NCBI GenBank assembly: GCA_012845835.1
Contig: JABAKD010000002.1
Coordinates: 18,475,629-18,539,628 of the forward strand
DNA: 64,000 bases
From: Undaria pinnatifida
Taxonomy: Eukaryota > Sar > Phaeophyceae > Laminariales > Alariaceae
Direction: 5' to 3'
Shown here: positions 44,190-56,560 of the stretch, piece by piece
Numbering within the stretch: the stretch's first letter is position 1
How the letters are laid out: each line of letters opens with the position of its first letter
Notes under the pieces: generated by a model
Told to the model about the DNA's origin: nothing
The model's database searches: none
What the model saw: only the letters and a program-made list of their open reading frames with translations
Program-made: the position numbers and the translations under genes

Positions 44190-45320
44190 TTTTAACTGAG
44201 CAAAGTATTTAATGGCTCAACGTGTGTATTTCAACTTCGTTTGGATGGTTAGCAAACGGTTACAAAATGTTACCAGCTAGCTTTTAGTTGGTTATGTACG
44301 TTATCCGTTTAACGTGTGTAACGGTACAAAGACTCGAGTTAACATTCTAACATACGGTCACGCGATACAAGCTGCCGCTGCTGATTCAGTAACATAATAT
44401 GGTAACGTTTTACTGCCCATGTGTGTAATGCCTCAAAGTTGTTATGATAATCACTAGGAATTCCTTCCAGACCCTATCGTAAGTGTTATGTAAGCGCTTA
44501 GTTCGGCATGTACGACATCCGTCCAAAGTGTGTTACGGTGCAGGCAAGAATTCCGTTGGCGCCGTACGATAACGTTACTCGCTAGGGATTGCTGTCGATA
44601 AGTGCTGTTGGTTATATAGCACGTGGCTACGTGGGCCAGTGGGTAGTGCTAGATAACCAACAATAACACGGGAACACAATGGCAACGTTTTATTCACTCA
44701 TGTCGCTAACACGGTAACATAATGTTGACGTCTAAATGACCATGTACGTTATCCCTTCAACGTGTGTTATGACAGCCACTAGCACTTCCATTGACACAAT
44801 AACGTAGTGTTATGTAAGTGATTATTTGGACACTTGCGTCATCCGTCTAAAAAGTTACGGTAGCAAGCAAAATTCCGCCAACACCCTAACGTAACGTTAC
44901 TCGCTACAGACTGCTGTCGCTGACACGATAAGATAGTATTAACGTTTTATTGACTGCTGTCGCTAACACGGTAACGTAACGTTAACGTTTAGTTGGCTGC
45001 TATCGCCAACACGGTGACATAATGTCAACGTTTAGTTGACCATGTATGTTATATCTTCAGCGCGTGTTAATTTAGCCACTAGGATTTCCGCTGGCACACT
45101 AACATAGTGTTAACCCCTATGGGCTGCGTTCCCTAACAACGTAACACATACCAGGTATACTTTGGTCAATACAGGATCAAGGTAACACTAACATAATATT
45201 ACGCGATCGCCCGTAAATGGCGTATCACGCAAACACTATTAGTCTAATACGTTATCACGAAACCCAGAAAATAGTTATTAACGTAGTAACGTAGACTAAT
45301 GTTACCATTTTTCCCCCTGA
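44190..45320. repeat. degenerate AACGTT/GTTAAC-rich repeat downstream of hAT-2
   Basis: About 1.1 kb consists of diverged units. The clearest are three 43-bp units at about 44,926-45,055 of the form CTGCTGTCGCTAACACGGTA plus ACGTAACGTTAACGTTTAGT. Longer-range repeats (CAACGTGTGTTA, CATGTACGTTATC) recur. There is no coding potential. It begins about 290 bp after the hAT-2 stop codon. Confidence 0.7.
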
Positions 45321-46004
45321 TCCGTAACATTGACGTCAAATGTTAATGGTAACGTTATCCGAGGTGTGAATAGCACCAAAAACAAGGTGCAGCATCCCCA
45401 AGTCCGAAGATCACATGACTGTTACAAAATGGGAAGCTTGAAGCCGTTGCGTGCGCAGCTCTTGTGCATCCTGAGCCTGACCTCTACAGAGTGCTCGATC
45501 GGGCTGCCTGTTGGAGAGCTCGAGAGCTCGTGCTGCCTAGTCTGCTGTCGTCTATCTATCTTGTCCAGAGGAAGAACGTTTTATCACCGAAAACACTCAT
45601 GTGATATATGCTAGCTAGATTCTACGGGTTATCTTCTCCGCTCAGAATATTCCGTTTCAGAGAACATTCTTGTGAGAATATTAGTGTGATCGATAGACCA
45701 AAACTCTGCGGGCTATCTTACCGAATCTATTGCCAGCTGTACTGACACTCTAATACACACTCCCGATACGGGTAAAAAACACTTGGGATTATAGAATACT
45801 TTTAGTTGTGAAATGCGTTATCAATATGAAGAAAACACACACCGTCGCAACCACGTGAGGGAGGAAAACACACCAAACCTCCAGATATTGCCCAGGCAGG
45901 TGCTGTCGTAACGCAACTAAGATCGCACGACTAAAACTTACCATGGAATGGAGACAAGGACACCGCTACTCGTACGCGTTTCGTGGCGAAAAAAATGTAA
46001 GGGG
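45321..46004. other. no gene recognised
   Basis: A 94-codon frame at 45,330 starts in the satellite edge and is unrecognised. No supported gene. Confidence 0.45.
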
Positions 46005-46208
46005 TGTATACAAGCCATGCACTAGCCTGTATACATCCCCTGTTTTCACCCCTAGGGGTGTACATGAGTTATGCACTCCTACCCAAAATACTTCTACATA
46101 TAAGCCATGCACTAGCCTGTATACAACCCTGTATACACCCCTAGGGGGTGTATATAAGTCATGCACCCCTACCCAAAATACTGCTGTATATAAGCCATGC
46201 ACCCCTTG
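46005..46208. repeat. 90-bp tandem repeat with CACCCCTAGGGGTG palindromes
   Basis: TAAGCCATGCACTAGCCTGT starts units at about 46,010 and 46,102, with a partial third at 46,190. Each unit contains CACCCCTAGGGGTGTA and CCTACCCAAAATACT. It is open for 88 codons on the plus strand only because the period is near a multiple of three. Confidence 0.8.
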
Positions 46209-46636
46209 AAAGGCCTGGCCGCTTTCGTATGATAGGTTGGCGTTTTCTGTTATTTGGATAGTCAGATAGTCAGGAAAAGGGCCTGACCCATTGTGCGTTC
46301 ATTTTTTTCTGTGTGGTCACTTTTTCGGGGTGGCCAGTGTCCCAACAAGCAAACTTTGGCACCAAACTATGGCCACTTTTCCCAATTATGTCACAGGTTT
46401 GGCAGCCAGTCGCCAGTTTTGCTTAGCTTTGGCAGTCATGCACGCGCACAACAGCAGTGAAAGGAAATATGCAGCAGGTTACGCCAAATTTCCACCGCTA
46501 AAGTCAACCGATTCAGGTGTGTTGACGTATTATTAGTAGCATTACTATTTGGCGCGGCTCGCGAGTCCCAACGCCGACCGAATCTTACCCGGGCTGTGAA
46601 CCTACCCAACGCCTAAACTGAGGGTGGCATCATAGG

Positions 46637-46999
46637 TAACCGACAATCTGTATGCCCGGCGTAGGGTGGCTCGCGGGGAGATTGCTCTCGGTACCCGATG
46701 AGGGACCATCGGGCGGAGGAGAAGATAATAAGATGAAATACTTCGAAGTATGTATTAAAGTAGTCCCGGAGGCCACTCTGAACATGCACAGCCGAAGAGA
46801 ACAAAATAGTGAACTGAGTAACAGCAGTAGTACTAGTACACTGCGCCGAAGGGGGCTCAACTCGAGCATATCGAAGATTGGGACCGCCAATCATATCAAT
46901 AGTTAGTTGTACTCTATCATTTCCGTAGATTATATGCAGTCATACACACCATACATCAAACTTGTGCACGGGGATAAACCAACACATGATAAGCCAACA
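46637..46999 (-). repeat. 3' LTR of element B
   Basis: It is homologous to 48,880-49,217, with shared TATGCCCGGCGTAGGGTGGC and GAACTGAGTAACAGCAGTAG. It contains a few short insertions relative to its partner. Confidence 0.8.
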
Positions 47000-48879
47000 T
47001 TCCCCCTGCCTGTGTGCACGTCATGATAACGTTCAACCGAAGTGCACCATCCGAACCTTGCCTATTCAAAACAAGGTACATGCCTCAAATATCCAATTTC
47101 AATTTCAAAACAATACTGCCTCTGCTCCAAAAACATGAATATTGATATCCAACGCCGTAGCTAGCGGAATGGAAGCGCTGTAATCGTAACGGAAATCGCT
47201 GATAAGAATATATATGGGCGATCAAGAGTGCAGTAGGATTAGTCCGTGTAAGACCAGAAATAAAAACTCTCGATTGTGGTTCAATAAATCAAGCCTAAGA
47301 TTACCACGAAACCACCTGTACTTCACCTCAAATTATCATACTCCCAAGCCTTCGATCAAGAAAATTCAATTCTGAAATCAAGATAAAAATACCAGGACCT
47401 AGGTATCAAATTTCGTCTTCCACTATCTACTCGAAAACAACTAATACTGTTCCCCCAAATTAGTATGCTTGCAAACCTTCGATCAAGCAATTTTTTGGTG
47501 GTAATATAGATACTCCCGTTTTCAACATACCCCAGGTAAAATTAAAAATAGTATAACTATTAGTATCAACGCAGACATGAGTTTGATTCTCGGGCATTGA
47601 TACGAGCAATTAGTCTCAAAGTTTTTTATAAAATATGTATATACTTGTATATATATGTGTTTGTTTTTTTAACAGAAAAAATTCACCCACAGAGTATATT
47701 ACAAGTAGTACCAACAACGCAGCTTGCAAAGATGAGTATTGACCCGAAATTCGTCGAACTCACGGCTGACGTCCTTGAAATATTTTTATGAAATAGTCAA
47801 TTCTACATCCTTCCTGCCCGTGACAACTGTCACGATAACGCTCACGCCATCCTACATTCGTGCAAACTCAAAAGTAAGTACCATCCTCAAATTCAAACAA
47901 GAATGTAAGAACATCGCCTTCAACTATTATTCCATGACCTAGAATATGGGCTAAGATATAATATCTCCCCCACTCCAGAGTCAAGCCACATTTTGTCCAA
48001 CCAGTTCCGCTCTGGTTTAGTCCATGCCAAGCTCTCAACACGCGTTGGTATTACAGGACACTTTGATTAGGACATGTGCTCTTTCAACTAACTATGGAAG
48101 CCAGCATTCATCATACCTACCTACTCTCCCTGTTCAAATAAATCAAGCATCCTGCCAGCTCGACCTCCAATTCATATCACCAGGAGTTCATCGCAAGACT
48201 ACGGCGGTCGTGGTGATATCTCCGCGAGCTGAACAGAATATGTCACGTGGACGATCGATATCTCTTTCCGCCCCACCAGCTCAAAGATAAATTAAGTGCA
48301 GATTCATACCAGGTACATATTATATATCATATGTGAACTTTTCCCGGCCAGCTAAAAAAATGTACCACCACGACCACGTACCAGGTACCATTTATTAATA
48401 GTATAGACCGCTAATACACCAAACAATGCCGTGATCTTTTCCAACGACCAAGATCAAAAGTCATGCTTTCGGCAGTAACCACTTTTTCTCAACTCTTTGG
48501 AACTGAGGGGAAATGGTTGAATGAAAATGAACAAAAGTGCCAACTCAACTCATATACGACAGAAAATTTGGCTATCATAGGCAAGCGCTATGTATCATTC
48601 CCCGACAAACATCAGTACTATGAACAGCAATCGCTCATCCTTGTAAAAAAATCCAGCATTTCAGTTCGTAGTTGCGCTTGATAGGCAGAGTATCAACCGC
48701 TAAGTATACCAGTTGTAGTATAGCATCGTTCGACTGACCCTACCTCGAGCAAGCGCTGTACCAACAAAAAAAATCGTTATCGCTATGAACCGCTAATCAT
48801 ACCAGTTGCAGTGTGTCATCATTCGACGAACAAGCATGTTTTGATTCAATTATTGCTGTGGTACTTGAAAATAATAGCA

Positions 48880-49217
48880 TAAGCGACAATCTGTATGCCC
48901 GGCGTAGGGTGGCTCACGGGGAGATTGCTCTCGGTACCCGACGAGAGACCATCAGGCGGAGGAAAAGATAAGATAGAGTATATATTAAAGTACCCGAGTC
49001 CCGGAGGCAGCTCTGAACATGCACACCCGAAGAGAACAAAATAGTGAACTGAGTAACAGCAGTAGTACTAGTACACTGCGCCAAAGGGGGCTAAACTCGA
49101 AATTGGGACCGCCAATCATATCAATAGTTGTACTCTACCATCTCCGTAGATTCTATGCAGTCATACACATCATACATCAGACTTGTGCGCAGGCATAAAC
49201 CAACACACAAACCAACA
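48880..49217 (-). repeat. 5' LTR of element B
   Basis: It is the partner of 46,637-46,999. Its right edge abuts the ATAGG target duplication. Confidence 0.8.
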
Positions 49218-49376
49218 ATAGGCACCCTATGCTACACAGGTGGCTTGTTTGCCACCGTATTGCCCCAATTTTTGCCTGTTTTGCCACCCCTTGCCCCAAA
49301 CATTAACGTATGGCTTTGCGTATGGCTCCTAGAGCCGATTGTGTCAATAACTATGCCCACATAATGGGTCAGGCCC

Positions 49377-49936
49377 AAAATATAATCGAGGCACGCGCCT
49401 CGCGGAACTCGACTGGGTCTAAAGGCCGGGCAAGAATGTTAAAGTCGGCGCATTCTCATTGGTCAAACCAAACCCGACAAAATGGTACGATTCACCGAGC
49501 GAGATAGAAGTATACGGGTTTTAAAGTCGGCGCACAATTCATTGGCCAACGTGGCCGAGATCACCCCGAAATTCGAATCTCGCTGGACTGTTACGTTCGT
49601 TGTCATATACCTAGCTACTCGTACCCCGCGCAGAAGCAGCAACAACAGCGCATTAGCACAACAACAGCATAGCAGCAGCAGCAGCACCTCCAGTGCCAGC
49701 AGCACCAGTAGTAGTAGGAGCGAGACCTTTCGGGTGAGATCAAGCTCAAAACGCCAGTGAAGAGTGACGCCAGGACGCGTGGGAGCCAAAGAGGAAGGTA
49801 TAAACGCGCAAACAATGTCAGAAGAGAAGCAGGGAACACTTGTCACGCTGTGAAGGCCAGACCAATTTACGGCCTGAAGCGTAGTGCTGAAGGGGCGGGC
49901 GGTAGGTCCATTTGCGAGTCCTGCCGACGACGCCAA
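49377..49936. other. no gene; short CAG/AGC run
   Basis: A GCAGCAGCAGCACC-type run lies at about 49,630-49,720. TTAAAGTCGGCGCA.TTCATTGG occurs twice (49,439 and 49,521). No supported gene; the 157-codon frame on the minus strand covers the simple repeat. Confidence 0.45.
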
Positions 49937-50891
49937 ATGCGATGGTAGTACGAGTGGGGGATGCGTGGTTGGTCGGTGTCGGGAAGCGCGCCCCTCATGG
50001 GTTCCAGTGCCTTTGGTTGGTCTCTCCTCATGGCTCGCTGGATGGACTCAAAAGCTTATGCATTATCGCCTTTACATTGAACTCTAAAAGAAGACGAAGC
50101 AAGACAGAACAGAGTAGGGCAGGGTTGGGCAGGGTAGTGAGATGAGGGGCGTCCTGCTTGTCCCATCATCGTCACCTACATTATCGCCCATCTATGATGG
50201 CCTTGACGTGAATGTGACATCCTTGCGCTCAGTGGCCGCGCCCTTCATGCTTTCGTAGGCCGATTGATACTGGAATACCGTAGGTACATACCCTTTCTCG
50301 AGCTCTCACGGTTGTGAGCTCCGTCATAGGGTTGTTTATCTTGCAATGAGGCCTTTTAGCCTCATTATCACGGGGTGTTGGGGAATATATAGTATCAATT
50401 TCGTTTGCTTCGGACAGCCACAACTTCTATCCCCTATTTCAATTCTGGATGTTTTGTTGAAATCGTTTGATTGTCAGGTCATCTGCATCTACGACCATTC
50501 AGGGTGGCCTAATGTAATGGAGTGCCCTCCGTAGAAGGATAGTTTATAGATTCGACGTAAAACCGTGTCATGGTTGAGGTGAACCACGTGATATTAGATG
50601 TCACATTCACGTCCAGGCCATCACGTCCAGGCCATCATAGATGGGCGATAATGTAGGTGACGATGGTGGGACAAGCAGGGCGCCCCTCATCTCACTACCC
50701 TGCCCAACCCTGCCCTACTCTGTCTTGTATTGCTTTGTCTGTCTTTTAGCGTTCAATACAGAGGAAATAATGCATAAGCTTTTGAGTCTATCCGGCAAGC
50801 CATGAGACAAACCAAAGACACCGGAACCCATGAGGGGCACGCTTCCCAACACCGACCAAGTATGCATCCCCCACTCGTACTACCATCACAT
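49937..50891. mobile_element. foldback element with arms of about 290 bp
   Basis: Bases 49,937-50,221 and 50,597-50,891 are inverted copies (GATGGTAGTACGAGTGGGGG outward; GGTGACGATGATGGGACAAG and ATGTCACATTCACG inward) around a 375-base spacer. The right arm has a local duplication of CGTCCAGGCCATCA. No ORF is convincing. The spacer carries one copy of the CATTCAGGGTGG dispersed word (50,497). Confidence 0.75.
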
Positions 50892-52819
50892 CACCCCCCC
50901 CGAAGGTCTCACTCCTCCTTTCCTGTATCCTCTTCTCATAGCTCAACGCCAGTAATAAGAAATCCACCAAGAAGAACCGGTGCTGTCTCCAAGCGAAGCT
51001 GATACCCCTGCGTCCCTTCCCTCACACCTCCCGGCACACCTCGTCATGTTACAAGTGCGGTGCTAGGAGGGTTCAACTGACATTTACATCAATCTACACA
51101 ACCAGTGTCGGTGCTGATGCCTCATCATAGAGATGAGCTCTGCTCTGTGTGGTCACAACAAGCTACGAGACAGAGATGATACACATTGCAAACACCTCGA
51201 GCACGGCGTCACGACAGAATTCCCCAACTGCTGTGATGGGCGATGTAATTATTTCATCGTCACTTCTCAGTTTCCAGCTCAACTCGTGAGAGGTTTTACC
51301 CTAAGCGCGACCTTCTGGACAAACCGGGGTCACAGGTAGTATAATAGGTGTCTTCCCTTTTCCATCCCGGCATGTGCCTTCATTTTTATTGCTCATAGAC
51401 AGGGTTCAGCGTCCGTACATACTAGTGGGTGCTACAATAGACGAGAAAATTGTGCGTGTGGATGGTGCGTCTTTCCTAAGCACGGCATCCGCGACGGCCA
51501 AAACACAGCATCCGCCTGGATACGGGTTGGTGTAAAATAAGTTGATACAGTCTCCCTTTTCCGGGGGGAAGAAAATGCCGAAAAAAATGTCGGAAAACTA
51601 AAATAAAATTAGCCGTCCTAGTCATCACTGGAACCTGATGCTGGATAATCCCAGGCTTTTAGTGAAGGCCTCCTGATCGTATTTTACCACAGTTTCCAAC
51701 GTTTCTGCATCTGCCGCGTCGAAACCCCGGCGTATATGCTCCACATCAAAGTCGTGTTACAGCCAAAAAAAACTCACAAAAAACTCACCTGGTATACATG
51801 TTTCCCGAAAGCCCCCCCAAAAAATTCACAATTAAATTTTCGACCCGAGAATTCTCAGCAAGCATGTGACTAAAGTTTTCGTTTATGATGGCATCGTGAG
51901 CACCTCCGTTGTGGGGAGGTACGATCTGCCCCCAAAACGGATTTTACTTACGGGATAGAGGAAGTATATGTTAGATGTCCATGTAAAAAATTGCACCTGT
52001 TTTTTGCATGCTGTTCTCCGGCGGCCGAGGGTTCATTTTCGCACTTTCGACCTCGGAGCAAGCAAGAGGGCCTTCGGTGCAAAACGAGCAGTCTCCTCTT
52101 CGTGGAGCTGGGTGCTCCCCGACGGGCGAAGCAATCTATCATGCTCCCCTACGGCATGCTAACTTGCATCGCCCCGCGGGGAACACGCCAGAACAATACC
52201 ATAACACTAGCCCACCCCGATGAGCCGTGTATGCAGAAATATGGAAGATTCGATGAAGCACCGGTTCCACGGTCTAGCACATGACGCGAAGATGCGGCTC
52301 TTCAAAACCGAATCCCACACCTCTACCTTGCGAGGCTGCGAAGCCTCAGGAAAAACGCTAAAACAGAAAATCGAAAGCGGAGGACGGAAAACGGGAAACG
52401 AAATACAGAAAACCCAGCAGTAACGGCGGAATCGACAGACGCGCGAGCTATCACTTTCTTCGGAATGGGAACCAACGGAACAGACACAGGAAAACGGGGA
52501 ACTGCCGACAATTAGAAATAAATGCGGAAACGCTGGGGTCGAAGGCGGGATAGTCCAAAACCTCGCCAACAAACCCCGAGCGGTCGCAAAAGCGTATCAG
52601 AACGCTACATACGAAACCTACGTCTTGCGTGGAATGGGCATCGTAAGTGACACTGCGGGGACGACGTCGAAACCAAGCAGAGAATTAACGGGACACCCCG
52701 CCCTTGAAAACAAAGCAAAAAAGCCAGAAAAAACGAATGTAACGAATATCCCCGAAAGAACCAGAGCCCGAAACCGGGAAAACAGGATCAAATACTCGAG
52801 CGCGGTGGTGGCATGCACG
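50892..52819. other. no gene recognised
   Basis: A possible degraded SINE family 1 piece lies at 51,315-51,420 (CCGGGGTCACA...TTCATTTTTATTGC). Bases 51,990-52,065 are an inverted relative of 34,205-34,290. From 52,220 an open plus-strand stretch rich in Lys, Arg and Thr runs beside the Gypsy fossil and may be part of that element's non-coding or antisense DNA. Confidence 0.4.
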
Positions 52820-55800
52820 TCAACTACCCATGTCCGCGCCTCGAGGTCCAACTACGTTGCTTTGAAACCTGCGTGCAACTGACCTACCCCGACGGAGTTG
52901 AAGGCACCTGAAACCTTGAACCCCTCCTGTCAAAGCCGTGTAGCAAGCCGGAGAGAGCGGACGCTTGATCGGTCTCGAGTCGTCTGGAAATCTTTCCAAA
53001 TACTCCCCCTCGGTGGTTGTACAAGTTCTGATTTTGCCGTGCCACCACAAGCCGTCGTCGACTCTGTACCGAAAATGGGATCCACTGGGGAGCACCGCAG
53101 TGCTGTAGCGGCGTAACCAGTCAGCGCGCGCGCGGCACGCAGCCGCAGCCAGGTGCCAAAAAATTATCGCCGTTAGCACGAGATAATTGCCGTTGTCCAG
53201 CCCCAATGCGCATCTGACGATATTGGTGGATGGTTTGACGGTGCTGGTTCGGAGTACCGGCCCAGTAGAGCAAGATCTGTTGTCATGAGAACTGGAGGTC
53301 CATCTCCCGTTCCCATGATTGGCGAGGGAACCCAGTCCGATACGTGTCGTGCATCACCGCGATGACCCCACCCCGACACCAGACCGGTCGACCCTACCCC
53401 GTCCACGGACCGATTGGTGGCCATGCCGGTGATTTTTCCACCTCGAGCCGCCGGAGGGGCGCCGACACGTCGTCCTGACTGACGCGATATGGGGGATTTT
53501 TTTTTATGAAGTTGTTGAGCACGCATTGCGTCAACCCATCCGGAAAACACTTAGGCATGTCGCCGCGGTCGTGGGGGTTGGCGCAGGGCTTGCAGCGCTC
53601 TGCAGAGGCACAGAGATGCGCAGTTGCGCCGGGCATGCTTGTGGGGATGTCCAATTAGAGGAATTTGTCCCCGATGCGGGAGCCATCCGGTTTGTCGCTA
53701 GAGGGACAGGGGCCGACGGCGGGGATCTTGTAAGGGCCCATGCAACTGAGCACATTTTTTCCCTTGAGCACCTTCGCACCCGTGCCGGCCTTCGCGCCTT
53801 GGCGAATATTGGACGCCGTATTGTTCAGCCCAGACCAATTACTCACCACGAAGTTGGGGACCTGACGCAAAGGGTCCGAAAGGGCCGAGTTTCGCCGTTC
53901 CACACGAAAAACTGTCCAAGCATGCATTTAGCGAACAACATCGTTGGCGCGCTGTTGGCGTTCCGACGCCGGGTTGCAATATGCGTGGTCGTTGCGGGTC
54001 AGGGTTTGATAACCAAAGCAACGGTAGAGGAGCTATGTTGTTTTGGGGCCTTGTTTTGCAATGGCCCGGAGTCACACGCGCGAGTGGCCTCCCTGTTTTT
54101 TGCTGTCTTAGGCTTTCGTGCTGTAATAATTATTCGATATGAACCCCCAATGGGATGGCTACCTACGCTGCTCCAAAATCAATCGCCTGACGTAGTTTGT
54201 TAGTCAAGTACAGAGTTTCTCGTGCTCAGAGCCGGTAGTGAAAGAAGAACCTCCTACCGTAGCATGTGTCAGCAGTCGAAAACAATAAGAGGGAGGCGCC
54301 GGAGCCTGTGTATGTGAGAACCTCGTTGGGAGCCAGATCAGCAACGGGGCTGACTAAAATGTTGTAGGCGAAATCCACGTGGGGTAGTTGCGCATCCCAA
54401 TCGTCTTGGCGCCCGTTGACGACCATAGCCAGCATTTGGGCCATTGTGTGGTTGAGACGCTCAACACCACCGTTACCGCTCCGGTTATAGGGGCTGGTGG
54501 CGATTTTCGAACACTAAGAAGCTCGTAGACGACGTGCGAAAGCTTGGAGTAGAACTGGAGGCCGTTGTTCGAGAGAATACTACGCGGGCACCCCCCAAAA
54601 GGGAATATATCGGTTGATAAGAACGTTGGCCCTATCTTCAGCTGTAAATTCAGCGGCGGTGACAGCGAACATGTCCGCACGGCGGCTAAAACGGTCGGTA
54701 CAAGGAATATATGTAGGTGTTACCCCGGGGCGTGACCGGCAGCGGCCCAACATGGTCCACGCCGACGGAAGGCCCGGTCTCGGAGGGAGGGAATCGAGAA
54801 GACGGGTCGACGAACCGTCAATCGCAGCGTCTTCCGCGCTTGGCACTTCAGGTCGTGGCGCAGCCACCAGCGGGTGCAAATGCTCATTCCTATCCACAAA
54901 TAGAAACAATCGAGCGTGCAAAGTGTACGTGCCGTGCCGAAATAGCAGGAAACAGTCAAATGGCAGGCTTGCACGATCTAAGGGCGCATGAGTAACCGCA
55001 CATGAATACGAATGGGCTCGTCACCGCAAAGGCAAGCCGCGCGTCCTGCCGGTCGTAGGGAGTAGGGGGTCGGGGTTGGACTACGGACGAGGAGGACAAT
55101 GCCCTCGTCGGTAGTATAGAGGCGACCTTTGCCCACGAGCTCCTGAATTTCCTTGAAGGAGGGGCGCTGACGTGGGGGGAAACGCGCCAAAACTTCGGTG
55201 GGCAGGGCCATTGGCCGGCCGAGAAGAATGTATTGGATGCCGGTGTACCACGCAAACTCTGCGTTTTGCTCCCTCTCTCAGTCGGCGTGCAAATAACGCG
55301 CAGCGGAATCGCCAAAGTTCCCTTTAGCAGCAGCGTCTAGAGCGTCCAAATCGGCTGCAGGGGCAGAGGGAGGCCCCGAAGGGCTCGAGCGTCCTAAAAG
55401 CGGAGCGTTCAAAGCCCCCGATCGGTCGCGGTCAGACGGGATGGGTACCGTCGGGACAGGCGTTGGGGCCCGAGGTGGACCCGGGGCGACGGCCAAAGAC
55501 GGTTGGGGACGCGGGACGCGCGGCGGAGGGTCGACCCGAGAAGAAGACGCCCGGGGAACCCTGCCGAGTCCGAAAGCATAATCAAGAGCAGGCTACGCGA
55601 CGCGGGCGGCAGCAGCCGTTCTTCAGCGTGTCCGAGCAGAGATGCCTTCCGAAGGGCAGCAGTGCCATTGAAGCCTGCGAAGGAGGCGTAGGGGCCGGCG
55701 GGTGTAATTTTGGCGGAGTAGACCCGAAGGGCACCACGAAAACCGGAGTGAAAGTGGTGTCGGTGGCAGGCCAAAATGGCGCGCGGCCAAGGCGGTTCTC

Positions 55801-56560
55801 ACCGGTATAGACTAACGCAGAAGCACGAGCGACGAATCTCCCCGTAGGAGCAGAAAAGTCGTTAATCCTGGTGCGTGGCCCTCGTGCGCGAGAATCGCGA
55901 AAATCAGCGGAGGTCAAGGGGAGCCCGCCCAGAACGGCGCTACCGGGCTGGGGCATCAGCCAACCCAAGCCAATGCCGGGGAACTGTGTGAGGGGGGTTT
56001 GTAGGCCGCAAGCCCTGACGAGGTATATGGCTTCATCAGCTAAAGGGGCGAGGCGGCTAGAACCACCGCGGTCGTGCTCAGTCGCCGGCTGTGGCAACCG
56101 TGAGAGGAAATCGGCGTTACCGTTGGCGCTGCCCTTCGGTACTCGAGTGTGTAGGCAAACACGGTGAGATACTCGAGCCGCCGCTGAACTCGCGCGTTGG
56201 TTATTGTGGTAAGCGCCTTGGCGTGGCTGCCTTCAGCCAGACTGTTAGAGACACCACAATAGCCCAAAATCGACGCAATTTCTGCGGCGGTACAGCGCAC
56301 CGCGCGCTAATTGCACCGTAATTGTCTATACACCAGGATAATGATACCGCTGAATCTCGCAGGTGGCCGGGGTTTATGGTGAAAATTTCCATGTCCTGTT
56401 TGGTGTACACCGGGTGGGTGCGCCAGCCTAGCCCTGTGGGTCGTTTGATACCAAACGTAAAACCTGTTTTTAGGGTCAAACGTCATTTTTTTTGCGGGAA
56501 GTACGGGCGGCTTGTTCGTAGGCTTCTAAACACACGGCCGTGTTAATCCTTCAGTCTCCG
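52820..56560 (-). mobile_element. Ty3/Gypsy retrotransposon fossil, minus strand
   Basis: Pol remains run from right to left. The end of the RNase H domain (RLEYLTVFAYTLEYRR, near 56,170) is followed by a Pro-rich linker to about 55,300. Next come an integrase zinc-binding region (near 54,970-54,850) and integrase core traces such as RSILSNNGLQFYSKLSHVVY (54,600-54,520), extending to about 54,230. Further left, near 53,100-52,950, is a segment with FRYRVDDGLWWHGKI and YLERFPDDSRPIK. I associate this type of module with some protist Gypsy elements. The copy is badly decayed, with many breaks. No LTRs were found, so its age cannot be set beyond old. Confidence 0.65.

Larger units (their letters stand above)
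46637..49217 (-). mobile_element. non-autonomous LTR retrotransposon, relative of element A (element B)
   Basis: LTRs at 46,637-46,999 and 48,880-49,217 are flanked by a perfect 5-bp target duplication ATAGG (46,632-46,636 and 49,218-49,222). A purine tract AGGCAGGGGGAA precedes the 3' LTR on the minus strand. As in element A, the LTR starts TGTTGG and ends TTA, and the interior shares the GGGGGAACA...ATTGG words and the TTGGTATTACAGGACA block. It is shorter (2.6 kb), and the gag-like ORF region of A has no counterpart here. LTR identity is about 94-95% at aligned bases, with several small gaps. Confidence 0.8.
46279..49376. mobile_element. TIR element of about 500 bp hosting LTR element B
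   Basis: GGGCCTGACCCATT (46,279-46,292) and its exact reverse complement AATGGGTCAGGCCC (49,363-49,376) face each other, flanked by AAAA on both outer sides. Without the LTR insertion (46,637-49,222) the element is about 510 bp. It encodes nothing recognisable and is MITE-like. The terminus differs from the hAT-1 terminus at one of 14 positions, so it may be a non-autonomous relative, though no 8-bp duplication is visible. Confidence 0.6.

Noticed and set aside
53526-54203. 225-codon plus-strand frame
   Set aside because: It lies across the Gypsy fossil whose recognisable domains are on the minus strand, so it is most likely an antisense shadow.
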